DNA of 64,000 nt from assembly GCF_035943815.1 (NCBI RefSeq), contig NZ_DASZBU010000015.1, forward strand, positions 124,001 to 188,000, written 5' to 3'. The DNA comes from Frateuria_A sp035943815. GTDB taxonomy: Bacteria > Pseudomonadota > Gammaproteobacteria > Xanthomonadales > Rhodanobacteraceae. Shown here piece after piece: positions 10,950 through 20,100 of this stretch; within the stretch, counting starts at the first letter, position 1; every line of letters starts with the position of its first letter. Position numbers and translations under genes: made by a program. Under the pieces are notes generated by a model. That model saw only the letters and a program-made list of their open reading frames with translations. It was not told the origin of the DNA and searched no databases.

Positions 10950-10977
10950 GGATGAATTGAGCGCCAACTCCGCGGGA

Positions 10978-11062
10978 CGTCATTCCCGCGCAAGCGGCAA
11001 TCCACCTTGCTGTCGGGTTCCATCACAGCGGGCTTCCGCTTTCGCTGGAACGAGGGCTGACG
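10978..11062. repeat. intergenic inverted-repeat element between recX and recA
   Basis: An 85-bp segment bounded by CGTCA and TGACG. Its left part, ATTCCCGCGCAAGCGGCAAT, and right part, with CGCTTTCGCTGGAA, look like degenerate copies of the common intergenic palindrome ATTCCCGCxxxxGCGGGAAT, in opposite directions. Such elements are dispersed in many proteobacterial genomes. No gene is seen here. Confidence 0.5.
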
Positions 11063-11099
11063 ACCGCGTGGCGGTGGCCAGACGAAGGCGGAAGGCCTT

Positions 11100-11146
11100 C
11101 CCCTCTCCCCACTCCTCTCCTGCGGCCTTTGGCCAGAGGAGAGGGA
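11100..11146 (-). terminator. hairpin 27 bp downstream of recA
   Basis: CCCTCTCC (11101-11108) pairs with GGAGAGGG (11138-11145), with an inner GGCC/GGCC stem, just after the recA stop on the minus strand. No long T-run follows. It could reduce read-through from recA into recX, as the recA-recX terminator does in other bacteria. Confidence 0.5.
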
Positions 11147-11172
11147 GCTTGGAGCCCTTGCGGACGCACGCC

Positions 11173-12204
<1,032 letters not shown>

Positions 12205-12338
12205 CGTGGGAATCCCGGGTGGTGGTGTGGCTAGGAATGGAGCGCATCGTGCCCGGTCGGAATCTCACGGGCTGCGATCAATGCGGGAGAGGCCAAGTAT
12301 CCCACACCCGTCAAGCCCCGCCGCCGGCGCACAGCGCC

Positions 12339-12845
12339 TCATCCCGTCAGTGCTTTCCGCACGCCGCTGAGCGCCGCGGCCACGCTCTGGCGGCGGATCG
12401 CCTCACGGTCACCGGTGAACTGGAACAGCCGTGCGTGGGCATAGCCGCCGCGGCGCTTCCAGCCGATCCAGACGGTGCCGACCGGCTTGTCCTGCGTGCC
12501 GCCGCTGGGCCCGGCGATGCCGGTGACCGCCACCGCCACGCCGGCGCCGTAGCGCGCCATCGCGCCGGAAACCATCTCCAGCACGGTTTCCTCGCTCACC
12601 GCGCCGGCGTGCTCGAGCGTGCGCGGGTTCACCCCCAGCAGCGCTTCCTTGGCCTCGTAGCTGTAGACCACCACGCCAGCGTCGAACCAGGCCGAGCTGC
12701 CCGGCTGGTCGGTCAGCGTCTTGGCGATCCAGCCGCCGGTGCACGACTCGGCGGTGACCAGCATCAGCTTGTGCTGCAGGAGGTCCGCGGCTACCTGGGC
12801 GGCGAGTTCGGACAGCTGCGCGTCGGTGGGGACGGTTGAGGACAA
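12339..12845 (-). CDS. pncC: nicotinamide-nucleotide amidase PncC (CinA C-terminal type)
   Basis: A 168-residue stand-alone CinA C-terminal domain protein. It deamidates nicotinamide mononucleotide to nicotinate mononucleotide in the NAD salvage cycle. The catalytic motif AESCTGGWIAKTLTD with the nucleophilic Ser, the YSYEAKE lysine and the substrate loop VTGIAGPSGGTQDKPVGTVW are all present. The start is taken as TTG at 12845, since it matches the family N-terminus (about ten residues before the first helix) and no ATG lies at a suitable place; a GGA stands about 10 bases upstream. It is upstream of recA on the same strand, as in many proteobacteria. Confidence 0.9.
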   Translation of the reverse strand: MSSTVPTDAQLSELAAQVAADLLQHKLMLVTAESCTGGWIAKTLTDQPGSSAWFDAGVVVYSYEAKEALLGVNPRTLEHAGAVSEETVLEMVSGAMARYGAGVAVAVTGIAGPSGGTQDKPVGTVWIGWKRRGGYAHARLFQFTGDREAIRRQSVAAALSGVRKALTG

Positions 12846-12995
12846 GACTTAGGATCCGGATGGTCACGCAAGGGGCGTTCTAACCTCTCCGGGGCATCAC
12901 GGCAAGACCGGACCGGCGGGGCGGAGCGACATGTACACTCCATGGCCTCCCGGCCTGGCCATGCCTGCCGGCGACCGGCTGACGACCTCCCTCGC

Positions 12996-15692
12996 ATGAA
13001 TCTCAACGACACTGCCCAGCACACCCCCTTCATGCGCCAGTACCTGGCGGCCAAGGCCGAGCACCCGGACGTGCTCCTGTTCTTCCGCATGGGCGATTTC
13101 TACGAATTGTTCTACGACGATGCGCGCAAGGCGGCGCGGCTGCTGGACATCACGCTGACCCAGCGCGGCCAGTCGGCCGGCGCGCCGATCCCGATGGCCG
13201 GCGTGCCCTACCACGCTGCAGAGAATTATCTGGCTCGGCTGGTGCGTCTGGGCGAGTCCGTGGCGATCTGCGAGCAGATCGGCGACCCGGCCACCTCCAA
13301 GGGACCGGTCGAACGCAAGGTGGTGCGCATCGTCACGCCCGGCACGGTGACCGACGCGGCGCTGCTGGAAGAACGCCGCGACAACCTGCTGCTGTCGATC
13401 CATGCCGGCGCCCAGGGCGCCTTCGGCCTGGCCTGGGTGGACCTCACCTCCGGCCGCTTCCTGCTGAGCGAGGCGGCCACCGCCGAAGCGCTGGCGGCGG
13501 AACTGGCGCGCCTGCAGCCGGCCGAGACGCTCATCGGCGAGGATGGCGCCTGGCCCAAGCTGGTCACCGCCCTGCCCGGCCTGCGCAAGCGTCCGCCGTG
13601 GCATTACGACCTCGACGCGGCGCGGCGCGAACTCAACCGCTTCTTCGGCACGCGTGATCTTTCGGGCTTCGGCGTGGACGGCCTGCCGCTGGCCATCGCC
13701 GCGGCCGGCTGCCTGCTCGGCTACGTCGAAGAAACCCAGAAGAGTGCGCTGCCGCACCTGACCGGCATGGCGGTCGAGAGCGCGGGCGAGACCATCGCGC
13801 TGGATGCCGCCACCCGCCGCAACCTTGAACTGGACACGCATCCCAGCGGCCGCATCGAGCACACCCTGCTCGGCGTGCTGGACGAAACCGTGACGCCGAT
13901 GGGTGCGCGACTGCTGCGCCGCTGGCTGAACCGTCCGCTGCGCTCGCGCGACACGCTGCGCCTGCGCCACCAGGCCATCGCCACCTTGATCGAGGCGCGC
14001 GCCTACGAGCCACTGCGCGAGAAGCTGCGCGGCATCGGCGACCTGGAGCGCATCCTGGCGCGCGTGGCGCTGTGCTCGGCGCGCCCGCGCGATCTTTCCA
14101 CGTTGCGCGACGGCCTGGCCTCAGCGCCCGGTATCTGTGCGATCGTGCTTGATCGCGAAAATCAAAAAGCGGCCATCCATGGCCGCACTCCCGACATCTC
14201 TGCGCTCATCCATGAGCGCGAAGATCAAAAAGCGCCCATCCATGGCCGCACTCTTCAAATAGAACCCGACGCGCTCCTGGTCAGTCTGGTCGCTCGCATC
14301 GGCGACCACGCAGATACCGTCGCCCTGCTGCAGCGCGCGATCGTGCCGCAGCCGCCGGTGATCCAGCGCGACGGCGGCGTCATCGCCGAAGGCTACGACG
14401 CCGAGCTGGACGAGCTGCGCCGCCTGTCGACCAACGCCGACCAGTTCCTGGTCGAACTGGAGGAACGCGAGAAGGCCGCCAGCGGCATCGGCACCCTCAA
14501 GGTCGGCTACAACCGCGTGCACGGCTACTACATCGAGATCACCCGCACGCAGGCGGACAAGGCGCCGACGCACTACACGCGCCGGCAGACCACCAAGAAC
14601 GCCGAGCGCTACATCACCGAGGAGCTGAAGGCCTTCGAGGACAAGGTGCTCTCGGCACGCGAGCGGTCCCTGATGCGCGAACGCGCGCTCTACGAGAACC
14701 TGCTCGCCACGCTGATCGAACGGCTCGCCCCGCTCAAGGACGCCGCCGCGGCCATCGCCGAACTGGACGTGCTGGCCGACCTCGCCGAGCGCGCCGAAGC
14801 GCTGGACTGGCGCGCGCCGGACCTCACCGACACGCCCGGCATCCGCATCGAGCGCGGCCGTCACCCGGTGGTAGAGAAGGTGCGCGAGGAGCCCTTCGAA
14901 CCCAACGACATCGATCTGACCGACACCCGCCGCATGCTGGTGATCACCGGTCCGAACATGGGCGGCAAGAGCACCTACATGCGCCAGAATGCGCTGATCG
15001 TGTTGCTCGCCCACATCGGCAGTTATGTGCCGGCGGCGCACGCCTGCATCGGCCCGGTCGACCGCATCTTCACCCGCATCGGCGCGGGCGACGATCTCTC
15101 GCGCGGCCAGTCCACCTTCATGGTGGAGATGAGCGAGACGGCCAACATCCTGCACAACGCCACCGAGGCCAGCCTGGTGCTGATGGACGAGGTCGGCCGC
15201 GGCACCAGCACCTACGACGGCCTTGCGCTCGCGCGCGCAGCGGCCGTACACCTCGCGACGGCCAGTCGTGCCTTCACGCTGTTCGCCACGCACTACTTCG
15301 AGCTGACCGAACTGGCCGGCGAGTACCCCGGCATCGCCAACGTGCACCTGGATGCGGTCGAACATCATCACAAGGAGCGGGGCGAGCAACTGGTCTTCAT
15401 GCACGCGGTGAAGGAAGGACCGGCCAACCGCAGCTTCGGCCTGCAGGTGGCCGCGCTGGCGGGCCTTCCCAAGAGCGTGATCGCCGATGCGCGCCGCACG
15501 CTGGCTGAACTGGAGCGTGGCATGCCGCTGGCGCCTTCGCCCAAATCGAAGGCGGATACCTCCCCGCAGCTTGGCCTTTTCGCGCCACCTGGCCCATCCG
15601 CGGCGGAGCAGGCCTTGCGGGACCTCGATCCGGACGCCCTGGCGCCACGCGAAGCGCTGGACGCGCTCTACCGCCTCAAAGCCCTGCTTTGA
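12996..15692 (+). CDS. mutS: DNA mismatch repair protein MutS with a repeat-derived insertion
   Basis: An 898-residue MutS that recognises mismatches and starts MutL-dependent repair. The ATG at 12996 gives the family N-terminus (HTPFMRQYL, then LFFRMGDFYELFYDDA with the Phe-x-Glu mismatch-reading motif in domain I). The ATPase domain has Walker A GPNMGGKST at 652-660, the DEVGRGTS Walker B region and the FATHYFEL switch. The clamp region GYNRVHGYYIEI is normal. Between LASAP and LVARIGDH in core domain III, residues 386-424 hold about 36 residues absent from E. coli MutS. They include RENQKAAIHGRT (387-398) and REDQKAPIHGRT (408-419), encoded by two DNA repeats. The frame is kept, so the protein is probably functional. 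Confidence 0.96.
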   Translation: MNLNDTAQHTPFMRQYLAAKAEHPDVLLFFRMGDFYELFYDDARKAARLLDITLTQRGQSAGAPIPMAGVPYHAAENYLARLVRLGESVAICEQIGDPATSKGPVERKVVRIVTPGTVTDAALLEERRDNLLLSIHAGAQGAFGLAWVDLTSGRFLLSEAATAEALAAELARLQPAETLIGEDGAWPKLVTALPGLRKRPPWHYDLDAARRELNRFFGTRDLSGFGVDGLPLAIAAAGCLLGYVEETQKSALPHLTGMAVESAGETIALDAATRRNLELDTHPSGRIEHTLLGVLDETVTPMGARLLRRWLNRPLRSRDTLRLRHQAIATLIEARAYEPLREKLRGIGDLERILARVALCSARPRDLSTLRDGLASAPGICAIVLDRENQKAAIHGRTPDISALIHEREDQKAPIHGRTLQIEPDALLVSLVARIGDHADTVALLQRAIVPQPPVIQRDGGVIAEGYDAELDELRRLSTNADQFLVELEEREKAASGIGTLKVGYNRVHGYYIEITRTQADKAPTHYTRRQTTKNAERYITEELKAFEDKVLSARERSLMRERALYENLLATLIERLAPLKDAAAAIAELDVLADLAERAEALDWRAPDLTDTPGIRIERGRHPVVEKVREEPFEPNDIDLTDTRRMLVITGPNMGGKSTYMRQNALIVLLAHIGSYVPAAHACIGPVDRIFTRIGAGDDLSRGQSTFMVEMSETANILHNATEASLVLMDEVGRGTSTYDGLALARAAAVHLATASRAFTLFATHYFELTELAGEYPGIANVHLDAVEHHHKERGEQLVFMHAVKEGPANRSFGLQVAALAGLPKSVIADARRTLAELERGMPLAPSPKSKADTSPQLGLFAPPGPSAAEQALRDLDPDALAPREALDALYRLKALL
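14155..14253. repeat. palindromic repeat array inside mutS
   Basis: Two 36-nt copies (14155-14190 and 14218-14253) differ at only two positions and start 63 bp apart, an exact multiple of three. Each contains a palindrome with the core CATCCATGG; the first, GCGGCCAT-CC-ATGGCCGC, is perfect. The 27-nt link holds another perfect palindrome, GCGCTCAT-CC-ATGAGCGC. The DNA is richer in A runs (ATCAAAAAGC) than the flanking gene, which points to an inserted repetitive element translated in frame. Confidence 0.85.
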
Positions 15693-15724
15693 AGCGATAG
15701 GGCACGCCGCGCCAGTGGATCAAC

Positions 15725-15759
15725 GCGCCGGACCGCGGCGTTTCTCGCCGGTCCGGCGC
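15725..15759. terminator. inverted repeat between convergent mutS and GST genes
   Basis: Perfect 10-bp arms, GCGCCGGACC and GGTCCGGCGC, are separated by 15 bases, midway between the mutS stop and the stop of the facing GST gene. A bidirectional transcription end is likely, although no T-run follows on either side. Confidence 0.55.
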
Positions 15760-15764
15760 CATCC

Positions 15765-16394
15765 TCAGGCCACGGCCGGCAGCGGTTCGGGGAACGGCTC
15801 GCGCCACCCCGGCAGCGCCATCATCCGCTCGTGCCAGCGCACGATGTTGGGGAAATCCTCGATCGGCAGCCGTATCTCCCTGGCCCATGGCAGGAGCACG
15901 CCCACGCTGAAATCGGCGACGCTGAGCTTGCCGCCGGCGACGAAATCCCGGGTTGCCAGATGGGCGTCCAGCACTGCGGCGGAGTTCCGGAAGAAGCCGG
16001 TGGCTTCTTCGACGGCGGCAGGCTCGGGCTCGCCGCGACCGATGTAGCGCTTGATCAGGTTCTCGAAATAGAGCGCCGCGCCATGGCGCGAGAAGTGCGT
16101 GAGATCCCAGCACAGCCAGCGCAGGACCTCGACCTGCCCCGGGGCGTCCGAGGGCCACAGGTCGGAGCCGGCCTTCACCGCCAGGTGCACCATGATCGCC
16201 GTGCTCTCCCACAGCACCAGGTCGCCGTCGACCAGCACCGGAACCTTGCCGTTCGGATTCATGGCTAAGAAGTCCGGCGTGCGGTGCTCGCCCTTGCGCA
16301 GATCCACCCGGACAAGTTCCACCGGGAGGTCCAGGTATTTCGCCAGGGCGCAGACCTTGCGCGGGTTCATCGTCTCTGCGTAATACAACTTCAT
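15765..16394 (-). CDS. glutathione S-transferase family protein
   Basis: A 209-residue cytosolic GST. The N-terminal thioredoxin-like domain has MKLYYAETMNPRKV, NPNGKVPVLVDG (cis-Pro) and ESTAIMVHL (glutathione-binding Glu-Ser). The C-terminal helical domain contains the conserved SVADFSVG N-capping box. It would conjugate glutathione to electrophiles or reduce peroxides; the substrate is unknown. The start at 16394 has an ideal GGAGG seven bases upstream. The gene is divergent from a TetR regulator, with a palindromic operator in the shared region, so it is very likely the regulator's target. Confidence 0.88.
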   Translation of the reverse strand: MKLYYAETMNPRKVCALAKYLDLPVELVRVDLRKGEHRTPDFLAMNPNGKVPVLVDGDLVLWESTAIMVHLAVKAGSDLWPSDAPGQVEVLRWLCWDLTHFSRHGAALYFENLIKRYIGRGEPEPAAVEEATGFFRNSAAVLDAHLATRDFVAGGKLSVADFSVGVLLPWAREIRLPIEDFPNIVRWHERMMALPGWREPFPEPLPAVA

Positions 16395-16464
16395 GTCGTT
16401 GCCTCCGTGGGGATGGAGGGGCTCATCGCCCCTTGGGAACGAGCCGAGTTTGCCCACGCCCTAC

Positions 16465-16482
16465 ATATGTTCAAGAACATAT
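16465..16482. promoter_or_regulatory. candidate TetR operator, perfect 8-bp inverted repeat
   Basis: ATATGTTC and GAACATAT are separated by AA. The site is 71 bp upstream of the GST start and 55 bp upstream of the tetR start, and is strikingly AT-rich for this genome. Size, symmetry and position between divergent genes fit an operator bound by the adjacent TetR-family repressor, controlling both genes. Binding is inferred. Confidence 0.75.
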
Positions 16483-16536
16483 TTTGCGGGCGCAGTAGGC
16501 TGGCGCCGCTTCGTCCCGTCCCCACAGGTGGCCACC

Positions 16537-17175
16537 ATGCCCTACACCGCCGAACACAAGCACAGCACGCGGGCGCGCATCGTCCAGAGCGCGCGCGAAC
16601 TGTTCAACCGCAAGGGGTTCGTGGACGTCTCGATCGACCAGATCATGGCGCGCGCCGGGCTCACCCGCGGCGGCTTCTACAGCCACTTCAGCACCAAGGA
16701 GGAGCTGTTCGTCGAGGCGATCATGGCCTACCGGAATTTCAATCCCGCCACGCGCTGGAAGGGCATGGCATTCGATCCGGCCCGGCAAGGCAAGGCGCGC
16801 GCGCGGCAGCTGGTCGACGCCTATCTCTCGCAGGCGCACCTGGACGATCTGGAAGGGCATTGCCCGATGATCGCGCTGCCCTCGGACGTCGCCCGTGCCA
16901 GCCCGCGCGTGAAGCAGGCCTATCGCCAGTTGCTCGAAGGCATGGCAGGGATCTTCACCGACAGCCTTTCCACCGATCGGTCCGCCGACGCACGCAAGCG
17001 CGGACTGGCGCTCGCCGCGTTGTGCATCGGCGGCATGGTGCTCGCGCGCACATTCGAGGACGAGTCGTTCCGCCGCGAGGTGCGCGAAGCGGCGCACGGC
17101 ACGGCGCTCGAACTGGTCGATCGCCGGCCCGCCGGCCGCCGTCGCCGCGCCGGTGCTACGACTGCTCGTCCTTGA
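16537..17175 (+). CDS. TetR/AcrR-family transcriptional regulator
   Basis: A 212-residue one-component repressor. The N-terminal helix-turn-helix is standard: RARIVQSARELFNRKGF, then IDQIMARAGLTRGGFYSHF and STKEELF. The ligand-binding C-terminal half includes an alanine-rich dimerisation helix. The ATG at 16537 (MPYTAEHKHST) is preferred; the frame continues upstream, but that part would overlap the operator region. It is divergent from the GST gene. Its last 20 bases overlap the end of the convergent S4-domain gene. The inducer is unknown. Confidence 0.88.
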   Translation: MPYTAEHKHSTRARIVQSARELFNRKGFVDVSIDQIMARAGLTRGGFYSHFSTKEELFVEAIMAYRNFNPATRWKGMAFDPARQGKARARQLVDAYLSQAHLDDLEGHCPMIALPSDVARASPRVKQAYRQLLEGMAGIFTDSLSTDRSADARKRGLALAALCIGGMVLARTFEDESFRREVREAAHGTALELVDRRPAGRRRRAGATTARP

Positions 17176-17563
17176 ACTTCTGGATCAGTCGACGCGCCTG
17201 CTTGTCCGGTCGCGTGGGCGGTCGCAACAGCCCGCTCGCGCCGAGCTTGCGCTGCTCCCGCGCCGCCTCGCGGGCGGCCAGGCTGGCCTCGGTCTCGCGA
17301 TAGAGCGTCTGTGCGACCGGCGCGGGGCCACGCCGTTCGGAGAGTGCCTGCACCACCACCTCCATGCGCTCCTCGCCGCGGCTGACCCCGATCCGGTCGC
17401 CCGCGTGCAGCAGCTTGGCCGGCTTGCAGCCGGCGCCGTTGACGTGGACCTTCCCGCCGTCGATGGCCTGCTTGGCCAGGCTGCGCGTCTTGAAGAAGCG
17501 TGCGGCCCAGAGCCAGACGTCGGCGCGCACGCCTGCCGGGGTTTCGTTCGGGTCCAAGTCCAC
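17156..17563 (-). CDS. hslR: S4-domain RNA-binding protein, Hsp15-like
   Basis: A 135-residue protein with an N-terminal S4 domain (VRADVWLWAARFFKTRSLA, IDGGKVHVNG) and a basic C-terminal tail, like Hsp15/HslR, which binds stalled 50S subunits carrying nascent chains and helps recycle them. The start is taken as GTG at 17563, just after the stop of the upstream transporter gene (TGAGGTGG), which gives the family length. The longer frame upstream lies inside the transporter gene and does not look like protein. The gene symbol rests on family resemblance. Confidence 0.8.
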   Translation of the reverse strand: MDLDPNETPAGVRADVWLWAARFFKTRSLAKQAIDGGKVHVNGAGCKPAKLLHAGDRIGVSRGEERMEVVVQALSERRGPAPVAQTLYRETEASLAAREAAREQRKLGASGLLRPPTRPDKQARRLIQKFKDEQS

Positions 17564-17564
17564 C

Positions 17565-18464
17565 TCAACGCAACAGGAAACTGCCCAGCGGCACGCTGAG
17601 CAACGAAAGCACGATGCCCGCGCCGAGGATGGTGTTGGCCAGCGGCGGATCCAAGCCGTATTCGTCGGCAAGGATGGTCGCCGACACCATCGGTGCCATC
17701 GCCGCCTGCAGCACGCCCACGGTCAGCACCAGCCCGCCGACGCCGGTGGCGACGCCGAGCGCCCAGCACGCCAGCGGCGCCAGCAGCAGTTTCCAGCCCA
17801 GGCCCAGGGCGGCCGCCGCGAGTTGGCGCTCGCCCGGATGGAACTTGAACTGCAGGCCCACCGAGAACAGCGCCAGCGGCGTCAGCGTGGCGCCCAGCGG
17901 CTTGAACACCGCCTCGATCGCAGGCGGCCAGCCGCCGAGCACGCCCACCGCGATGCCGACCAGCAACGCCACGAATGCCGGGAAGGTGGCGATGCGCCGC
18001 GCGATCGCCGCCGGTTGCGGGGTGCGTCCGGCGTACAGGCAGGCCACCACGATGCCGACCGAGGCCAGCAGCGGAAATGCGCCCAGCTGGTCGGCCACCA
18101 CCGCCAGCGTCAGCCCGCCCTGGCCGTACAGCGCCTGCATCAGCGGATAACCCATGAACGAGGTGTTGCCCAGGCCGCACACCAGGATCACCGCGCCGGT
18201 ACGCTCGCGCGACCAGCGCAGCCGCCGGCCCAGCCAGTCGAACAGCAGCCACGCGCCGCCGAAGGTGAGCCACATCGCCGCGACCGGAAACCACAGCTGC
18301 GGATCGAAGCTGAGCTTGGGTATCAGCTCCAGCACCAGCGCCGGCAGCGCCACGTTGATCACCCACCAGTTGAGCCCCGCGGCCAACCCGGCAGGCGGCC
18401 GCGCCAGGCGCGCCACCAGCGCGCCCAGCACCAGGCAGGTGAACAACAGCAGCAGCGCGCTCAT
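17565..18464 (-). CDS. AEC-family (auxin efflux carrier type) transporter
   Basis: A 299-residue membrane protein with about ten transmembrane segments in two five-helix halves, starting MSALLLLFTCLVLGALVARL. Typical features are the NWWVINVALPALVL segment, GLGNTSFMGYPL in the first half and ATILADEYGLDPPLANT in the second. Bacterial AEC proteins carry organic acids such as malate or malonate; the substrate here is unknown. An alternative start 30 bases upstream (18494) is possible. The stop is directly followed by the S4-domain gene, so the two are cotranscribed. Confidence 0.87.
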   Translation of the reverse strand: MSALLLLFTCLVLGALVARLARPPAGLAAGLNWWVINVALPALVLELIPKLSFDPQLWFPVAAMWLTFGGAWLLFDWLGRRLRWSRERTGAVILVCGLGNTSFMGYPLMQALYGQGGLTLAVVADQLGAFPLLASVGIVVACLYAGRTPQPAAIARRIATFPAFVALLVGIAVGVLGGWPPAIEAVFKPLGATLTPLALFSVGLQFKFHPGERQLAAAALGLGWKLLLAPLACWALGVATGVGGLVLTVGVLQAAMAPMVSATILADEYGLDPPLANTILGAGIVLSLLSVPLGSFLLR

Positions 18465-18749
18465 CGGCTCTTTGCGTTGGGTGGAAACGTGCATTAGACG
18501 CGATCGGACCGGAGCGCGGAAGGCTGCGGACGAAGCCTGCCCATTCACGCCATGCGGATGAGTGCGTAGCGTTTTCCGTCGCCCGAGTGGGTGATGCTCG
18601 AGGCGGAACGCCACACTTCGATCATTCCTGCGCGAACGCGAGGCCAGCTGCCGCCAACGGACGGGGACGCTCTTGGGGGGATGCTCTGGCGGCAGCGGGA
18701 AAACGCGAACGCCGGTCCATAATGGTGAGCCCGCTGCCTCCGAACGCGC

Positions 18750-19886
18750 ATGACCCACACCGAGCACCTCGTCCATGGCCTGGCCGCCGACGACGTACCA
18801 CCCGACTGGCCGCCGCTCGCCCTGTCCGAGGTGGCGGGGCTGCTGTCGCGGTATCCGCAACTGGCGCCGGTGTACGCGATCGGCTGGCACAGTCCACGGC
18901 CGCTCTCCGCAGCCGGGCTGGTGGAAACCGAGCGTGGCCGCGTGTTCGTCAAGCGCCACCACCGCAGCGTGCGCACCGGCGCCATGCTGGCAGAGGAACA
19001 CGCCTTCGGCGCGTGGCTGCGTGCGGCGGGCCTGCCGGTACCCGCGGTGCTGGCCGACGCCGACGGGCTCACCGCCATCGAAAGCGGCGACTGGACCTAC
19101 GAGGTGCATGCGCCCGCCGACGGCATCGATCTCTACCGCGAGACGATCTCCTGGGAGCCGCTGCCCAACCTTGGACACGCCTACCGTGCCGGCGCCATGC
19201 TGGCGCGCCTGCACAACGCAGCCGAAGGCTATGCCGCGCCCCAGCGCGGCACGCACGTGCTGGTGGCGCGCAGCGAGATCATCGCATCGGCCGATCCGTT
19301 GGCCGCGCTCGCCGCGCAGCTGTCCGAACGCCCGGGCCTCGCCGCGTGGCTCGAACCGCGCGACTGGCGCACCGAGCTCGGCGAAGCGCTCGCGCCCTTC
19401 CACGCCCGCGCGCACGCTCGCCTGGCTGCGCAGCCGCGGCTGTGGACGCACGGCGATTGGCACGTCTCCAACCTCTGCTGGAGCGGCGCCGGCGACGACG
19501 CTGCGATTACCGCCGTGCTCGACTTGGGCCTCGCCGCGCGCACCTTCGCGCTGTTCGACCTGGCAACCGCGATCGAACGCAACGCCATCGCCTGGCTCGC
19601 GCTCGATGACGGCCTCGCGGCGGCGCACCCGGAAACCGCGCGCGAGCTCGTCGCCGGCTATCGCACGCAGCGTCCGCTCGGCACGGACGACATCGATCTT
19701 CTGGCCGACCTGCTGCCGCTGGTGCACGTGGACTTCGCGCTGTCGGAAGTGGAGTACTTCAGCGCCGTCACACACTCGCCGGCCAGCGCCGAGGTCGCCT
19801 GGCACACCTTCCTGCGCGGGCACGCGGCATGGTTCGCCACGCAGCCCGGACAGGCGATGCTGCAAGCGATCCGCTCGTTACGCTGA
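18750..19886 (+). CDS. aminoglycoside phosphotransferase (APH)-family kinase
   Basis: A 378-residue kinase-fold protein. The nucleotide-binding lobe has VFVKRHH with Lys68. The catalytic loop is HGDWHVSN (His234, Asp236, Asn241), and AVLDLG supplies the metal-binding Asp258, replacing the DFG motif. Despite the family name, such chromosomal proteins more often phosphorylate small metabolites such as choline, homoserine or sugars, and drug resistance should not be assumed. It stands alone upstream of the thiamine riboswitch; a thiamine kinase-like role is conceivable from the neighbourhood, but the riboswitch lies downstream of the gene and does not control it. The 285 bp before it show no gene. 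Confidence 0.8.
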   Translation: MTHTEHLVHGLAADDVPPDWPPLALSEVAGLLSRYPQLAPVYAIGWHSPRPLSAAGLVETERGRVFVKRHHRSVRTGAMLAEEHAFGAWLRAAGLPVPAVLADADGLTAIESGDWTYEVHAPADGIDLYRETISWEPLPNLGHAYRAGAMLARLHNAAEGYAAPQRGTHVLVARSEIIASADPLAALAAQLSERPGLAAWLEPRDWRTELGEALAPFHARAHARLAAQPRLWTHGDWHVSNLCWSGAGDDAAITAVLDLGLAARTFALFDLATAIERNAIAWLALDDGLAAAHPETARELVAGYRTQRPLGTDDIDLLADLLPLVHVDFALSEVEYFSAVTHSPASAEVAWHTFLRGHAAWFATQPGQAMLQAIRSLR

Positions 19887-19946
19887 GTCGCCGCGACCGC
19901 GCACCGGCTGGTTTTGGGCGTCCGTTCCGTGCTTCAATAGCCGTCT

Positions 19947-20030
19947 TGAAGCGGGGGTGCCCGGCGAACGGCCGGGCTGAGAGAGTCCCTTGGAACCTGA
20001 TCCGGTTTGTACCGGCGTAGGGAGCTTGAT
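19947..20030 (+). ncRNA. TPP (thiamine pyrophosphate) riboswitch
   Basis: The strongly conserved THI-element blocks are all present in order: GGGGTGCCC, GGCTGAGA (CTGAGA at 19977-19982), CCCTTGGAACCTGATC and GTAGGGA (20017-20023), with the variable P3a-like stem CCGGCGAACGGCCGG. When TPP binds, expression of the downstream uptake genes would fall. It precedes a TonB receptor and a PnuT-like permease. Confidence 0.95.
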
Positions 20031-20065
20031 TCGGAGTCGCACGCCCGCCCGGGCGTGGGTTCCGC

Positions 20066-20100
20066 CGTCGCTTCGTCCATCCCTTGACGACGAGCCGACG
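20066..20100 (+). promoter_or_regulatory. predicted SD-sequestering hairpin of the thiamine unit
   Basis: CGTCG (20066-20070) can pair with CGACG (20096-20100), and TCGTC (20073-20077) with GACGA (20086-20090). Together they form a stem that ends at the start codon and covers the weak ribosome binding site. A further hairpin lies at 20040-20057. This would suit control of translation by the TPP riboswitch. It is read by eye and not folded by software. Confidence 0.5.

Noticed and set aside
12205..12338. LexA/SOS box upstream of recA
   Set aside because: Neither the Xanthomonas-type nor the E. coli-type box could be found by eye; a more divergent site may exist.
14155..14253. CRISPR-like array: two 36-nt repeats with a 27-nt spacer
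   Set aside because: There are only two copies, they lie in the open reading frame of mutS, the repeats contain internal palindromes and the spacer itself is a related palindrome. No cas gene is present.
18750..19886. Aminoglycoside resistance gene
   Set aside because: Only the kinase fold is shared; there is no resistance context, and such chromosomal family members usually act on metabolites.
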